A stretch of DNA of 64,000 nt from Pardosa pseudoannulata (GCA_032207245.1 CM063498.1:95679870-95743869); one strand, 5' to 3'; shown: positions 1 through 12,604, counted from the first letter of the stretch. Notes: a model not told the origin generated them from the sequence alone. Numbers and translations: made by a program.

Positions 1-2501
1 TCAACAATTAGTTACATTAATTTAATTTTATGCTAATTAAAAATGCAACTAATATTTAGTTTCAAAAGTCTTATTTGAAACTTTAGTAATGTTTTAGAAT
101 TTATAATTAATATAATGAAGATTTTGTGCATAAGGGTTAATAGTACTCGTGCATGAAAGCATATATGCTTTTTGAATACATAGTATTTTTTTTAAAAATA
201 TTTTGATTAACTGTATATAATATTAATGTAAGTTTTATAAGAAAAGAGGAGATTTCCTCAAATAAGTAAAAAAAAAAAATTATATTCTCATGTGATCTAT
301 GTGTCATAAAATAGGATTAATGGAATATTTCTATAAAGCTTGATATATGAAAATCTTGAAATGTGTAATGCATTGAAGTTTCAATTATATTGGAAACAGC
401 GATGTTAGATTATTTTTAAATGACTTGAGAATAGGAAGATACAATAAAATTTATAATCATGCATAATGTTGAAAATTTAAATATTTTTAGCTTAAAAATA
501 ATGCTTAATTCAGAACAAATTGTTAATATGGGCTACCTCTTTAGTAGTTACTTTAATGAATGAAGACAGACTGTTGAAAGTGTTAATTTGAAGAAATGGC
601 GAAACAAATACACCATAAAGGATGAATTTTGCATTTGTTCTGCTTTTAATATTAGCATTGAAGAATTAATACGCCGAGTTTAAAGACTAATATACGTAAT
701 AAAAATGGTGTCAGGAATCTTTTCTATTTAAATAGTGATAGGCGTAATTCTTCACTCTTCTGCATTTGAAACTTCAATTCTATAAATTTAGAAAAAACGC
801 TAATACATTTCATTACTTATCTTCCACGAACCCATATCTAATACATCTAATTTCCACAATTAAGTAATTTTGATAGCAAAAATATGCAAAACTAAAATCC
901 ATTTCTAAAATAAGCTCAGTGTTGTCAATAGATATATGAACAAGAGTAGAATTGAGCAAAATTACTTTGTAAACTTAATTAAAATGCAAGTTAAAATTTT
1001 CCAAACATAAATTGCGAAATTTAGATTCTACTATGATAATACATAAGAGAATTGCAAGTCTCGCTACAAATAAAATATTAGTTAAATATCTTGTTGAATT
1101 AGTTGTTTACTAAGTGATACCCTTAAGGTACAGTAAACATACTAGCAGGCAAAATAAATACTACTGAAAGTTTGACACACAATTTTTTTTACAAGTACAC
1201 ACACAAATCATAAAGTTACGACAGCATACTGTGAAATGCAGTTGGAGCTGTTAATATAGTAAATAAAGCGAACAACATAACTTTCATAGCAATATTATTA
1301 AAAAAGATGTATTGCTTGATGAATTCCTCGAACTATTTTTTGCTCACATACACAATCGTTGTTTTAAAAATCTTTACACACTTTTTATGTAGGCATAAAA
1401 AAGGTTAAATTTTCTCATTCAAACAAGATGCCCAAAATACAAGTTACCGTTTTAAATAGTTTGCGAAGATTGATGTATCAGAATGTCGCAAGTTTTTATC
1501 CAGAAGCAATTTCTCGCGCTGAATGCAATATTACTGAAGTCCAAATTAGACGACGAACTAATTAAGATTGATACTGATTATTGACAATATTCAAGCTACG
1601 ATACCTATACACTAGTTAGGAATAGTAACATTCCAAGTATTCGAAATATTTAGACCTGAATTTTTTTTTAGTAAAAATATTGAATTTATGTCCAAGAAAA
1701 AAATGCATGTTGAATTATAATTAAACACCATAACCAACCATTAAACCATTCTAATATCTAAAAAGTATCTACAGATATTATAATGCATTTATAACTGGCC
1801 CCTTCCTAGCAGATGTAAAAAACATTTTTACTACTATCTGAAGAAAATACTAGCAATAGATTAGAAACCTTATTAACTACACCGTCAGAAACCTGCTAAA
1901 CTTAAAACCATCTTCCGCCTTTCTAATTATAGATCAGAACTAAACGTTAGCGATAGCAAACATTTCGCCCGAAGTCTAACCATCGTCTGTTTAATGACAC
2001 TCAAACAGCGCTGCAGGTCTTAAGCCGTTTTAATCAAAAGAATTATGAAAAGACATGTAAATCAAGGAATAAAGTCGGCAGCCGACAACACCGCTACAAA
2101 ATGTCAGACTAAACTCGGCTTAAGCTTCTGGCTACGTAAAATATAACTGGTTGGAACAATCTGTCATACGCCTGTTTGAGGGCAAAGAAAAAATTTCACA
2201 GAAGCGGTGAGGATTAAAGGCGGCGTTGATGGCCTCTTAGGGGCCACTCCCTGCTGTAAGGGACGTCGAAAAAAACAATCTCCCATCAGCAAAGTCTGCG
2301 GTTTCTGGTGCTTCGGCAGGAATGACTTCAGATAGAAATTTATCAAACCATTAAGGGAACATAGTACCTTTCGAGCTGAAAAGTCTTCAATTAAACAGAC
2401 TATTTTTGATCCATTGCAAAAAAGTTCCGTTTAAAATAAATTATGCTAGATCGTTAGAAAGGTCTAAAATTTAGTTTTGTTATATGAAGCAAAATTATAT
2501 G
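1..2501. other. AT-rich non-coding DNA
   Basis: I see no gene, inverted-repeat element or recognisable repeat here. Homopolymer A/T runs are frequent. About 1920-2340 is less AT-rich than its surroundings and could be an old repeat or a conserved non-coding stretch, but nothing in it is diagnostic. A 60-codon frame on the minus strand in that part shows no family motif. Confidence 0.6.
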
Positions 2502-2521
2502 TATATATATATATATATATT
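2502..2521. repeat. (TA)10 microsatellite
   Basis: A short uninterrupted TA dinucleotide run in AT-rich DNA. Confidence 0.95.
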
Positions 2522-2878
2522 TGTTAATTAAACATTAAAATAAATTAGAACATAGGTTTTTATACTAATTGAAGTAAAATGTACTATTTTGTAAATATAA
2601 ACTTTAGGGGCATCTAACGTTTTAAAATTAAATTGAATTGTTTTTTAATTCAATTTTAGTAATAAATTGAAGATTTAAAAATCTATATCGTGGATAAATA
2701 TTCTAAATATCTCCAGATTTTTTTTTAATTTTCACATTTTAACTTATATACAGTATGCACAGTAAAGATTACGACAATTAGAGGTTGAAATCAAGCTGAT
2801 AAGTCCTTTTTATAGTAAAAGAGGGCTACGGTTAAAAGTTTATTGTACAAGAAAATATAATGTATACCCACGTTACTA

Positions 2879-3050
2879 TGGTTGGTTGGCTTGGTGCTCT
2901 ACAGTCTACTGTTTTGCTACACAAGGGCATATGAGACAGGGACCTACTACTTAAAGCCAATCCCGAATATCTACGAATCTCCATGCCAACAGTGCCCACA
3001 AATTCCGGCACCGAAGAGCAGTGCCTTACCCATTTAGTCATCGTTCGGCC
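2879..3050 (-). mobile_element. SINE1, worn copy
   Basis: This is a diverged copy of the tRNA-derived SINE that recurs in the window, called SINE1 here; the best copies are at 49853-50024 and 58071-58243. Read on the minus strand it starts with the GGCCGAACGATG head, passes a damaged tRNA-like region, and ends with the GTAGACTGTAGAGCACCAAGCC-like tail at the low-coordinate side. The B box is mutated and I see no clear target-site duplication, so it is an old insertion. Short frames that overlap it on both strands are accidental. Confidence 0.8.
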
Positions 3051-3242
3051 CACTTTACTGAGGATAACTACAGTGTATAATCGGAATAAACGTAACATTT
3101 TAATTTCTAACTGCTTTTTTTGGGGGTGGGTGGGAAGGTGGGACTCACAATTGCACAGTCTAAGGCATGGATACTATTTTTAATTTGTGTTGCATGTGAA
3201 ACACTTATCACATATACACAAAAAACTAACCATTACATCACA

Positions 3243-3870
3243 AACAATTATAGCTGGGGTATCTCAGTCGCCAATGCCGTCGAGCTTTCAACCAGATTGT
3301 TGAGGGTTCGAGCTTGCCAAAGATCCGTCGTGTTAATGGCGACCGGGCCACGTAAAATTGGTTCGTGATCGCAATGTCATCCAAATTCAAAAGATACTTA
3401 TGGTGGATATAATGTAGTCTCCCCACCATGATAAATTGTTTACCACTTCCTGATGGCAATCTTGGACAATGGTTTACGGGTTGCATCCACACAGTGGGCC
3501 ACTAAATCAGCAGAGACCATGGATTCTTACATAGGGTACTGCGCAATTTAGTTGCGCATCTGGCTGCCTTTGATCTTTGGAGCAAAACCGCTTCCAAAGC
3601 CATCCTCCACCAAGGCCATTTTATTGTCTGTCATCGTCGACCTCGATAAGCTATATACACCCTCCAGACTGTGGTAATGGCTTGCAGTGGACCATAGTGT
3701 CGAGGGACCTTAAGACAAGTCTGGGGCTCTGCTTGGTCTTTGTTTCTAAATTAAGAAGATCCACTTTTAGCATAAAGTCATTCTTTCACATAGTGGTGCT
3801 CTTTAAACGGAAGTTGCATTCCGTCACCTAAATTTGTGTAATCTCTAGCTGACGACCTCAGCTTGTCCAA
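3243..3870 (+). mobile_element. SINE2, long variant
   Basis: This is a second tRNA-derived repeat family, called SINE2 here. The head (3250-3320) has a tRNA-like A-box region (TATCTCAGTCG) and B-box region (GGGTTCGAGC). The tail (about 3680-3870) matches the copy at 12268-12604: a TGCTTGGTC block, ATCCACTT.AGCATAA, CTTTCAC, GTGGTGCTC, then AACG. Between about 3410 and 3670 lies roughly 250 bp absent from the other copies. It is either an insertion or a longer subfamily. That extra segment includes a small hairpin, TGCGCAA-TTTAG-TTGCGCA. The copy is degraded and no protein is implied. Confidence 0.7.
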
Positions 3871-4977
3871 GTGGACTTAGAAACTTTTCTACAATAAGGA
3901 TTCATTTTAAAACACATATTTTGACATAAAACATTTTGGAGATAAGCATATTTTTTCTATTATTTCCTAATGTAAATGAGTTAAAGTAAAAAAATAAACC
4001 CTCACTGCCCAAAAAAGTACAATAATTTAAAGTTAATTGAGCATTTTATGCATTAATTTCTTCATTAATGGTACTGGTAAAGATAAAAACTTAAAGTTTC
4101 AGAATGAATAAATATAATTATCCATATTTCCATTTTTTGTTTGATATTAATAAATAACGATAATTCTAATTTAATTAGCTTTGAAGCCCTGGAAGAAATT
4201 ATTCAAATTCACCAGACGGGTTCATGCTGAAAAGCATTTTGTTAAATAAAAATCTTTTTTTTTTAAAGCTTTAAAAAGCTATTCCAAGAATTCAAGAAAA
4301 TTCTTATTTAATTAGTCCCTTCCGAAGAAAAAAACAAGCAAGATCCCATCCATAACATCTTCCGCATCTTTAGTAGGGTTCAATTCCTACATCGTGTATC
4401 TTCTTTTATTTCTGAGATAACTCTAGTTTCTTTTAAACGCAAATTTCTCAAAGCTATGAATACGCTTATTTGTTATCAAAGAGAAGGCTTATTTCGTTGA
4501 ATCCAGCAGAGCTTATTTCTCATATTTATCATACACATAAGGAGTCAGTTATTTTTCTTCGCAGAAGCTTGAGATAGAGGTTCTGTTAGCTCATAAAAAT
4601 AGGTTTTCATCCTAACAGCGTTGCAATTTCAAATCGAGCGACTTCACAAATATCCCCTTTCAGACAAATTTCCATTCGTGAAGTTGCATGAATCGCTTAA
4701 GATTCTTTTTTCAATTGTTAATATCGAAATTCACCCAAATAAAGATTTTTGCTAAGATCTAAAACTCTGAATGACCTTAGAAATAATGTACTTTTCCCCA
4801 CTAATTCAAATTTATGCAATGAATGTTGAAAAGATAAAATTTAAAGCGTTATAGGGTAGATGAGTCTTATAATACAGCCAAATGATATGGCTTTAAAGGG
4901 TATCCGGGACGGAGTTTTTTTTTAAAACCATTTTTAGTTTATAATTTAAAGAAAAAATACTACAAAGTATAGTAAAT
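3871..4977. other. AT-rich non-coding DNA
   Basis: I see no gene or recognisable repeat in this interval. It lies between the SINE2 copy and the mariner element. Confidence 0.6.
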
Positions 4978-6258
4978 TATTGGGTTGGAAGGAAAATTCT
5001 GTCGTATTTTAAAGAAATATTTGAATTCATTTATAAAAATACGTCTTTAATATTAATTATATATGCTCTGTTATTTGTTACAACCTGTTGCCATCATTCA
5101 GGTAATCTGCGAATTCCTGTTTTGTATATGTTCTCGTCCTTTGAGTTAAAATAGTCAGCAACTGCCTTAGAAATACTTTCAAAAGACTTTTTCCCGTTAG
5201 ATAATTTTTCAGAGATCTGAACAGGTAATAATCAGATGGTGCAATGTCAGGTGAATACGGTGGGTGACTAAGGACTTCCCATCCTAACGCATTCAGTTTT
5301 TGTTGTGTCACTATTGCAGTATGCGGTCGTGCATTATCGTGGTGGAACACTTCCTTTTCTACACGCTAATGCAGGCCATTTTTCCTTTGATAGCTGCATT
5401 CAATTTACCCAGCTGATTACAGTACAGATCCGCGTTAAGGGTTTTTCCCTGTTTCAGCAACTCGTAATACACTGGACCTTTCCTGTCCCACCACAAACAA
5501 AGCAGTACTCTTCGTTGATGGATACTTAGTTTTGGAACTGTTTTTGATGATGATCCTGGTTTGCAGCAAGATTTTTTTTCTCTTAATATTCTAGTAAAGA
5601 ATCCACTTTTCCTCTCTAGTAACCAGCTTGTCCAGAAACGGCTTCACATTGTGTGTAATCAGATGTGATGAACACATTCTTACATGATTAGACACTCTCT
5701 TCCGTTAATTCATGTAGAAGCCAAACACTTTGCTTTAAGAGAAACCCAAGAGATTTAATGTGATCTCCAACAGTTGTATGATGAATACCAAACTCTTCTG
5801 CAATTTCTCGACTTGTTAAATGATGATTATTTTCCAACACGGATCGCAAAACATCGTTATCGATCTTGGATGATCGTGCAGATCACTATCTTGGAGGCTC
5901 AGATCCCCGGAACGAAATTCGCTAAACCATCTTTGACAAGTACGAACATTTACAATCTTTGCCAAATACCGCACAGACATTTTTACATGCAACCGATGCG
6001 TTGCTTCCTTTTTCGAATTCATACAAAATGCAGTGTCATAAATGCATTTTATCTACTGACATGTTTTTCACTTTAAATACCACAAGTAAATGATGAATGG
6101 TAAAAAAGACTCCTTTTATATTATACAGCAGCTAAAAAAAAAAAAAAATCCGAATGACTCACTAGCCAGATTTTTTTTTAATATTTACAAGAAAAATCTA
6201 AAGAAATAGAGAAGAAAGCCTATTTATAATACGGCAGAACTTTCCCTTCAAGCCAATA
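4978..6258 (-). mobile_element. Full-length mariner transposon, inactive
   Basis: The element occupies 4980-6256 (1277 bp, the usual size for mariner) and is flanked by TA at 4978-4979 and 6257-6258, the expected target duplication. The terminal inverted repeats are about 29 bp. The left end starts TTGGGTTGGAAGG and the right end, reverse-complemented, starts TTGGCTTGAAGGG; I count 24 of 29 matches. The transposase gene lies inside on the minus strand and is broken by stops and frameshifts (separate entry). The ends could still be recognised if an active relative exists elsewhere, but this copy cannot supply transposase. Confidence 0.93.
5078..6062 (-). pseudogene. mariner transposase, DD34D type, frameshifted
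   Basis: Mariner transposase cuts and pastes its element at TA sites using a DD34D catalytic triad. The reading begins at a Met codon at 6060-6062. The N-terminal half carries the helix-turn-helix region with RTCQRWFSEFRSGDLSLQDSD (codons around 5860-5950), which sits in a different frame from the start. The catalytic half has WWD then RKGPVYYELL around 5460-5490 (first Asp). After another frame change near 5350 come FHHDNARPHTA (second Asp) and HPPYSPDIAPSDYYLF (third Asp), ending at a stop at 5078-5080. All three catalytic Asp codons are still visible, but stops and at least two frame changes make it a pseudogene. It fills the mariner at 4980-6256. Confidence 0.92.
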
Positions 6259-8673
6259 AATAAAACAGACCGCATGTTTATATGATACTACATCATTAGA
6301 TAATTCACTAGTAGTATCACACAATAGTAGTACACTACAAAAGAAGTGTTTTTTCGTTAGTGTCCATCGCTTCCTCTCCAAGTGATAAATGTGTTTGAAA
6401 AATACTCTCCCATATAACTAGTCTATATGCTAAGGAACTATATTAAAAGAGACAAAATTGATTTTATGGAAAATTTTAATTTTTTGCTTTAATATTATTA
6501 AAATAATCTTCATGGTAACTGAATGTAATATGCAACATATAATATTTTTAACAGGTGTAAACAAATACAATTACTAACTTTTTTTCAAAATTTGTTAAAT
6601 TCAAACTGATGTATCTCGAATTCCATCTAAACTATATGGGTGATATTTTGTACAGTTATTCTTAAATAAAAAAAATTCTATTCGGGATTTTTTTATATTT
6701 AAAAGCAATAGCTTTCAAAATATTGTCTACAAGAAAAATGTTCCAAAATAACCTAATTTTTAAGTAATGGATTCTTAAAAAAAATACTTTTTACAAATGC
6801 CGAAGACATAATTTGAATTTTTTTAGTATAAGAGAAAAAAAACACTGTTCATGAGTTATATCAAAATTAAGACGCGTTTAAATTCTAAAGTTCTTTTTTT
6901 AAAAATTGAAATTAAAAGAATTTGAGAATTGCTTATATACAGTGATGCCAGTAAAAACACGAGTATAAAGTTTCACCACTAAGTCATTAAAAATAAGCCA
7001 TCAATTAATATACCCCCGGTCTCTCTTAATTTCTTAATCTAGTTGCTTTTTTAATAATATCAGAAATACACATACTTCGATTAAGAAAAAACATAGTTAA
7101 ATAATATAGCTCAAAAAATCTCAAGCTTAAATAGAAATGTAATATGTTTTAAAAGGATATATTTTTTCAAAGTTTTTGAAATTGAATGTTTGCATATATA
7201 TGTAGCATTAGCATCTATATGTAGAAAAGTGCAAGATATTCTTAAAGTGCAGAAAACTATCAGATTTTTAACCATATCTCAAGTTACTTTAAGTATAGAA
7301 AAATCAATTTATTCCCTTACCGCATAAAAACAGCTCAAAATTTTGCTTCCAATGAAAAGAATTAAAAATGAAGTTTAAATAAAGTTTTATCTGGGATAGA
7401 TAAATTTATTCATTTATTTTTGTATAATTTTTTTTTCATTGTATATATGTTTTCTATTAATAAATTTTCTCTTTAAAAAAAGAAATTTGATACAGATCTA
7501 AAATACTTTCTTTCTCAAGAATAGTTTTTACATAAGTCATACGAAATTTTGATAGGGATATTTCTTCAACTCATCCTTACAGTTTGCATATAACAGCAAT
7601 GAATAATAAAATACGAATAGCTTTTTGTTTAAAGTTTAAACAAAATTTCGGTTTTGCATTTCTTAAAGTTACAATATACCTTAAAAGTCCCTAAAAATTT
7701 CCACAGTTTATGTACGATAAATACACAATGCCACTGAAATGTATTAAAATTACTGAATTGTATGGTATATTTCATTAAATTGTTGAAACGTTAAAATAAC
7801 GTTTATGAACCTTATAATTCCATAAATCAATATTTATAAGGTTAGTTACACGCATTTATTCTCTTCCAACAGAAGAATGTCATCAGCTAATTTAAGTAAA
7901 AGGAATTCAGACATGCATTTTTATTTGGCGAGCAAAACAAAAATATATGCATAATAACTATCTTCTGCACACTAGTGGTGGTTTACTCTTGCTTGAAAAA
8001 TAAGTCAAAAGTTGGGTATCTTTTAATGAAAAGTTGGAGGCTTTAATAATCAGAACAGATTGTTCAGTTAAGCCCACCAAATATATAAATACACGCACAC
8101 ACATGAAAGGCAGCTGACTATGCTTTTTTTTTTAACCTCTATTTGTTTCTAATTTGCTTTGAACGGGTAATTACTCATTTCGTTTAGGAATTCAATTAGT
8201 CAATTCCAATACAACATCGGTTCAATATCTGTGCGAGAACAAGTTTTATTAACGAATGTTTTAATTAGCCTCATAATTACTATTAGAATATTATGATGTG
8301 TATTTTAACCCTTTGAAGTAATAAAATAAAGTTTGTAAGGAAAATAAGATTCTGAAAAAAAGGAAAGTTTTAAAAATTTTACAAAGGTCTCTTCATATGG
8401 TGGTGTATTTCAACAAAATAGTCTTATTGCTTATTAAACGCAACACTTTTTAAATTTTATTTCTACAAAAGTGCACATTTAGCTTAGAAAATTAAATCTC
8501 AGCACTTAATTTTTTTCTAGCAAAAAACGTAAGATTTTTAAAATGTCTTCGAAAGTGCAATAATTCAATGGCTTGAAATAAATTCTAGTCCTAATTTTTA
8601 CTATAAATGATGAATTTACAGTCATTAATACTGGCTTTGCACTGGCTTACACAGACCTGGATATTTAATGAAT
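6259..8673. other. AT-rich non-coding DNA
   Basis: I see no gene, SINE or bounded transposon here. About 8150-8290 contains several TAATTA/CAATTAG-type motifs, which could be homeodomain sites. Such motifs are common by chance in AT-rich DNA. Confidence 0.55.
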
Positions 8674-9150
8674 TTAACACATTGGGAGCGGGTACATTTT
8701 GTAGAGTAACTGTCCCAGAAGCGGGCGTTTTGCGCTTAAATTTAGTTATTCAGTTAAATCTCATTAGATCGAATTTTTTTTAATTTTTTAACTTTCCGTA
8801 TTTTATATTGAAATATATAAACAAATATATAAATAGAAATATATAAATAACCATAAGATCTTTGTAAACGAAAAATATATTTTTAGTGGATAAATTTATA
8901 ATAGTATCGTAAATATGAAAAATCAAATAGAAATAGTATGTATGTAGTTTTAATATTTTTGAATTATGTTATATATAAATATTTTGACATTACAAAAAAA
9001 TGAAAGACAATAACATTCGGCTTCTTTTTCCTGTATATACCGTTATTTTCGTAACCACAAACAAACCATGTTAAACTAACCCGTACTAGTATGTGACTCG
9101 CGCTCAAGTATTAATCGTCAGAAAACGCACTAGTACGTGTCCCGCATACC

Positions 9151-9679
9151 TAACGTGACCAGACGTCCCGTTTTGAACTGGACTGTCCCTTTTTTACATT
9201 TACGAGTCCCGGTATTCCCGAAATGGACTATGGGACTCTAAATTGTCCCATTTTCAGAAACCGCTTGAGGACTGGCCACCGTCCTGCTTTTCTATTGTAA
9301 TTGAATATATTTTATGTTTGCTTGCTACAAATTCTCCAGTAGAAAGAGTATTTTCTATTATGAACAAATTGTGGACATTAAGAAAACCTAGTGACAAATT
9401 TCAGTTCAAAGACGATGTTGATAATTAAGGTGAATATCATGCTAAGAGGTTCGTTCTTACTTGAAATCATCACCAGCTATATTAAAATAAATTTGTTCTT
9501 CTGATAAATATAAATGTAACTAAACGTTTTGGGTACCTATATTTGCGATTCGTAACTTTTAAGCCAACTAACTTTTGAATAAGTAACTTTAAAAAAGTGT
9601 TTTTTTTTATTGACTACCTATGATTGGACCTAAATAAACCAATGTCCCGTTCTCAGTCAAAAAATAAATGGTCGCGTTA
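9151..9679 (+). mobile_element. hAT transposon remnant nested in a MITE
   Basis: The 529-bp insert has terminal inverted repeats TAACGTGACCA and TGGTCGCGTTA (one mismatch). It is flanked by 8-bp copies CGCATACC (9143-9150) and CTCATACA (9680-9687). Undamaged family-P ends read CGCATACA at this point, so each flank has one change from the original target. GTCCC motifs repeat near the left end, as subterminal repeats often do. It contains the last part of a hAT transposase (separate entry) and lacks everything upstream, so it is a large internal deletion product. Confidence 0.88.
9243..9428 (+). pseudogene. hAT transposase C-terminal dimerisation fragment
   Basis: A frame of about 61 codons ends at a stop inside the hAT remnant. 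It contains LLATNSPVERVFSIMNKLW, which fits the hAT C-terminal dimerisation motif (small residues, then ERxFS and a following Asn). The region after it (RKPSDKFQFKDDVDN) is consistent with the short tail of that domain. The catalytic core and the zinc finger are absent. No start is meaningful because the upstream part of the gene is deleted. Not functional as a transposase. Confidence 0.85.
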
Positions 9680-9696
9680 CTCATACAATGTGTTAA

Positions 9697-10658
9697 GACA
9701 ATTTTAAAGAGAAGGAAATCTTCAGGACTATTCCGTCAAACGCAACAGTAATTCATACACGCACAGTAGATTTAAAATACGACAATATACTTTTTTGTTG
9801 CGATTTCAAGAACCGAAGATCCAGTTCTTGACCTCTGAAGTAATAACTTGAAATCAACTTCATATGCTCAGTTGGGTTTCCAAGGAAATAAGGACATATC
9901 TCCAGAAGAATTACATATACATGTCTCTAAAGTGCGATCTTGCGGATTGAAACAAATGCATTATCTTACATAAAAAATGCTCATTTTACCGTTCTCGAAT
10001 AAATATCAGAAATTCTTTGGCCCAGCAGTGAACGGTGGAAAAATGGAGGAATTTCTAAACAGAAGAATTTTTATACACTTGAAAAGCTATGGTTGGGGCG
10101 CAAATGCCTGAGTTTACGTTTTCGCCCAAATTTCATTTTAAAATTCCTTGCTGTTGTTTAAGTTCATTTCTCATCTTTCCACGCGAGTGGATTTTTCTCT
10201 AATTCACCTTTCTTTAATAGAACGGGAAAAGCTGGAGCGCAGGGCGCTTTTTATTCCATACTTAAAACTCCAGAAAATAAAGTAATATAACATCTCATTT
10301 ATCTTCATTATGATAAAAGGTACGTAGATTTAAAAAAAAATTACTTTATATGAATGAACGAACTAAATGTTAATGCAAGCCATTTGAGGGGAAAATATTA
10401 AATCATTTAATTCCTACACAGTTTACTAGTCAACATAAAGCATTGTAAAGCGTACAATGTGTTAAATTCTAAGTAATGAATCTAAAAGCTAGACATTCTA
10501 AATTCATTAAATCTATGTAATAAAATTTATCTTTTGTCTTACAAACATGTTTGAAAAGTAATAAATACTTCTTGTATAGTGCACTTAAAAATAAATTTAC
10601 TTGCTTCAGGTCAGAGTAGAATCATCTCATTGGCAATGAGACAAATCACATTCATGTC
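9697..10658. other. AT-rich non-coding DNA
   Basis: Nothing recognisable lies between the family-P MITE and the SINE1 copy with its target duplication. Confidence 0.6.
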
Positions 10659-10849
10659 AAACTCCTACTATGATTGGTTTGAAGCGCTATGGTCTACAGT
10701 TTTGCACACGAGGGCTAATGAGACCGGGACCTACTGCTTAAAGCCGATTCCGAACGGCTACGAACGTCTATGACATAGTGGCATTCGAACCCACGAACTC
10801 TGGTACCAAGTATCAGCGCCCTAACCAATCGGCCAAACTCCTACAATGA
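10659..10849 (-). mobile_element. SINE1 with 15-bp target duplication
   Basis: The SINE body is 10674-10834, flanked by AAACTCCTACTATGA (10659-10673) and AAACTCCTACAATGA (10835-10849), 14 of 15 identical. On the minus strand the tRNA-like head is at the high-coordinate side (GGCCGATTGGTTAGGGCG) and the tail at the low side ends in CTTCAAACCAA. The B box is intact in outline (GGGTTCGAATGCC). A duplication of this length is what LINE endonuclease and target-primed reverse transcription produce. The tail has short CCAAA repeats and no poly(A), which suggests a partner LINE that recognises a specific 3' end. Confidence 0.93.
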
Positions 10850-12267
10850 AAAACTTCGTAATGGGAAAATATTAGTTATGATGAAATAATAATTTTGCTA
10901 AATTAATGATTAGAAAATGAAAGTTTTAAAGTTTATTCATATTAATATACTTCAATTAAAATAAATTTAGATTTTTATCAAAAAAAAAAAAAATGAAAAC
11001 AAAATGTTTATACTTTTCTAGAAAATCTAAAATTTATTGTATATATATTTTTTGTAAATAAAACTTATAATTTGTTTTATCTTTCACTTTATTTTCATTT
11101 TATTTTTTGTCCAATAATTATTTTTGCCGTGCTTAGTTTCTAGTGTTGAGGGACCGTAAGGAAATATGTAGGGCCTCAAATTGATTTAATCCGCCCTTGT
11201 TGGAGATTAATTTAAATCCTCTGTACTTTACTAATCACACACGTCGTTGCAACTGTTGTAACTTTATTACTATTAATCCCTTTAAGTGACTCATACCTCA
11301 CTTTTAAGGAAAATAGCAAATGACGTCAAAACATGAAAAACCTTTCCTCACAGTCTATCTTTTTTTCTGTTAGGAGAATAAATTATTTGCATTTCCACCT
11401 CAAAATCCTGTAGTATATTTATTGTACTAGTATAATCAATGAAAAATTTCGTGTTATGGCATATCAAGGACCTAGCCAAGACATGGATTGAACGGAAAAA
11501 TGAATCCCTTTTAGTTTGGCATGGGAAAGACTACCGAAATTTTTCACGAGTATTTTGCCCAGAGACATGTTTCAATGAATTTTTACTTCTAATGAAAATT
11601 CTTTACAAAATATATTGATACGAGATTGAGATAAAGAAAAATTAATTAGAACAGATGTTTTAATATCCATCAAAATTAAAATTATATATCTAAAAATTTA
11701 AATACTTTATTCTTAGAATTAAAATTACCAACACCTATATTAAAAAGCCACCAAGTCCGCTTGGCGTTAAATTCTTTGTAATAGATAAAATCTCCTTTCT
11801 CTTGGCGACACGAACTCGTCAACCTACTTTTGCTGAAGTAAGACTTCTAAAATTCCGCACCTAGAATTACTTCCTCACGCTGGTGGCGCCCCGATGGTTA
11901 TAAGAGGCCGCATGGCTAATTTTCGTGAGAGTTGACAGTTGGATGACCAAATAAAGCTGCTGCTAATTTTCCTTTGAAAATCTTGTCTTTCTCTCGACCA
12001 CGACAACATCACCTCGTTCCCAACTGCTGAAGTCGGCGTCTGAGGAATACCGTGGACATCGTTATGTTTCATTCATATAAGATTTTTTTTTTTACTTTGT
12101 CCAGTAAGAAATATTGTAATCACGATAAATTTCAGTGCTCAGATTATAACGTAAATACTGTGACCATGCTTGACGGAATTTCGACAAATTTGTATTATGC
12201 CTGTACTTAAAAGCAAACTTTAATTTTAAAATATTAAACATCCATTTTGACCAAGAATTGGTTAGTG
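10850..12267. other. Non-coding DNA, no recognised feature
   Basis: No gene is supported. About 11740-12070 is less AT-rich and has a 65-codon minus-strand frame without any family motif. It may be part of an unrecognised repeat. Confidence 0.5.
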
Positions 12268-12604
12268 AGCCGTAGCTTAGTCGGTAAAGGCCACGTAACT
12301 GAGAGGTTGCGGGTTCGGAACCTGACCCGGCCTAAGATCCGCGATGTTCGTTAAAGGTGACTGAGGCACTAAATATGTTCGTGGTCCCAATGTCCTCCAA
12401 GTTCTCAATCAATACCTCTGGGGGTAGCAGGCCATGTCTATGGGTCTTCTGCTTGGTCCCTGCTTCAAAATTACTAGAATCCACTTGAGCATAAGTCGCA
12501 CTTTCACCCTTGTGGTGCTCGTTATAAACGAAAAGCGCATCCCTTTGCCTTAATACGAGTATCTTCCGGCTTAATCGTGATTGGTTTCACCAAATGGCAA
12601 AGTC
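12268..12604 (+). mobile_element. SINE2, good copy
   Basis: This is the best-preserved plus-strand member of the second SINE family. The tRNA-like head at 12270-12345 includes GTAGCTTAGTCGGTAAAGGC (A-box region) and GCGGGTTCGGAACCTGACC (B-box region). The body runs through CTAAGATCCGCGATGTTCGTTAAAGG, TCGTGGTCCCAATGTCCTCC and CCTCTGGGGGTAGCAGGCC. It ends with CTTAATCGTGATTGGTTTCACCAAATGG, which also appears inverted at 21838-21870. I could not find a convincing target duplication. Confidence 0.82.

Larger units (their letters stand above)
8678..9692 (-). mobile_element. TTAA MITE, family P, copy A (interrupted)
   Basis: This is a non-autonomous DNA transposon flanked by TTAA at 8674-8677 and 9693-9696. 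The ends follow the family termini CACATTGTATGCGGG, though the low-coordinate end has lost part of the motif. The right end carries two copies of the ACGTACTAGTACGT dyad that marks family P (here degraded). The middle is AT-rich and contains ATATATAAATAGAAATATATAA shared with copies B, C and D. A hAT remnant is inserted at 9151-9679, five bases inside the right TTAA-side end. Without that insert the element is about 478 bp. TTAA duplication suggests piggyBac-type mobilisation. Confidence 0.85.

Noticed and set aside
5774..6076. A 100-codon plus frame in the mariner
   Set aside because: It is antisense to the transposase pseudogene.
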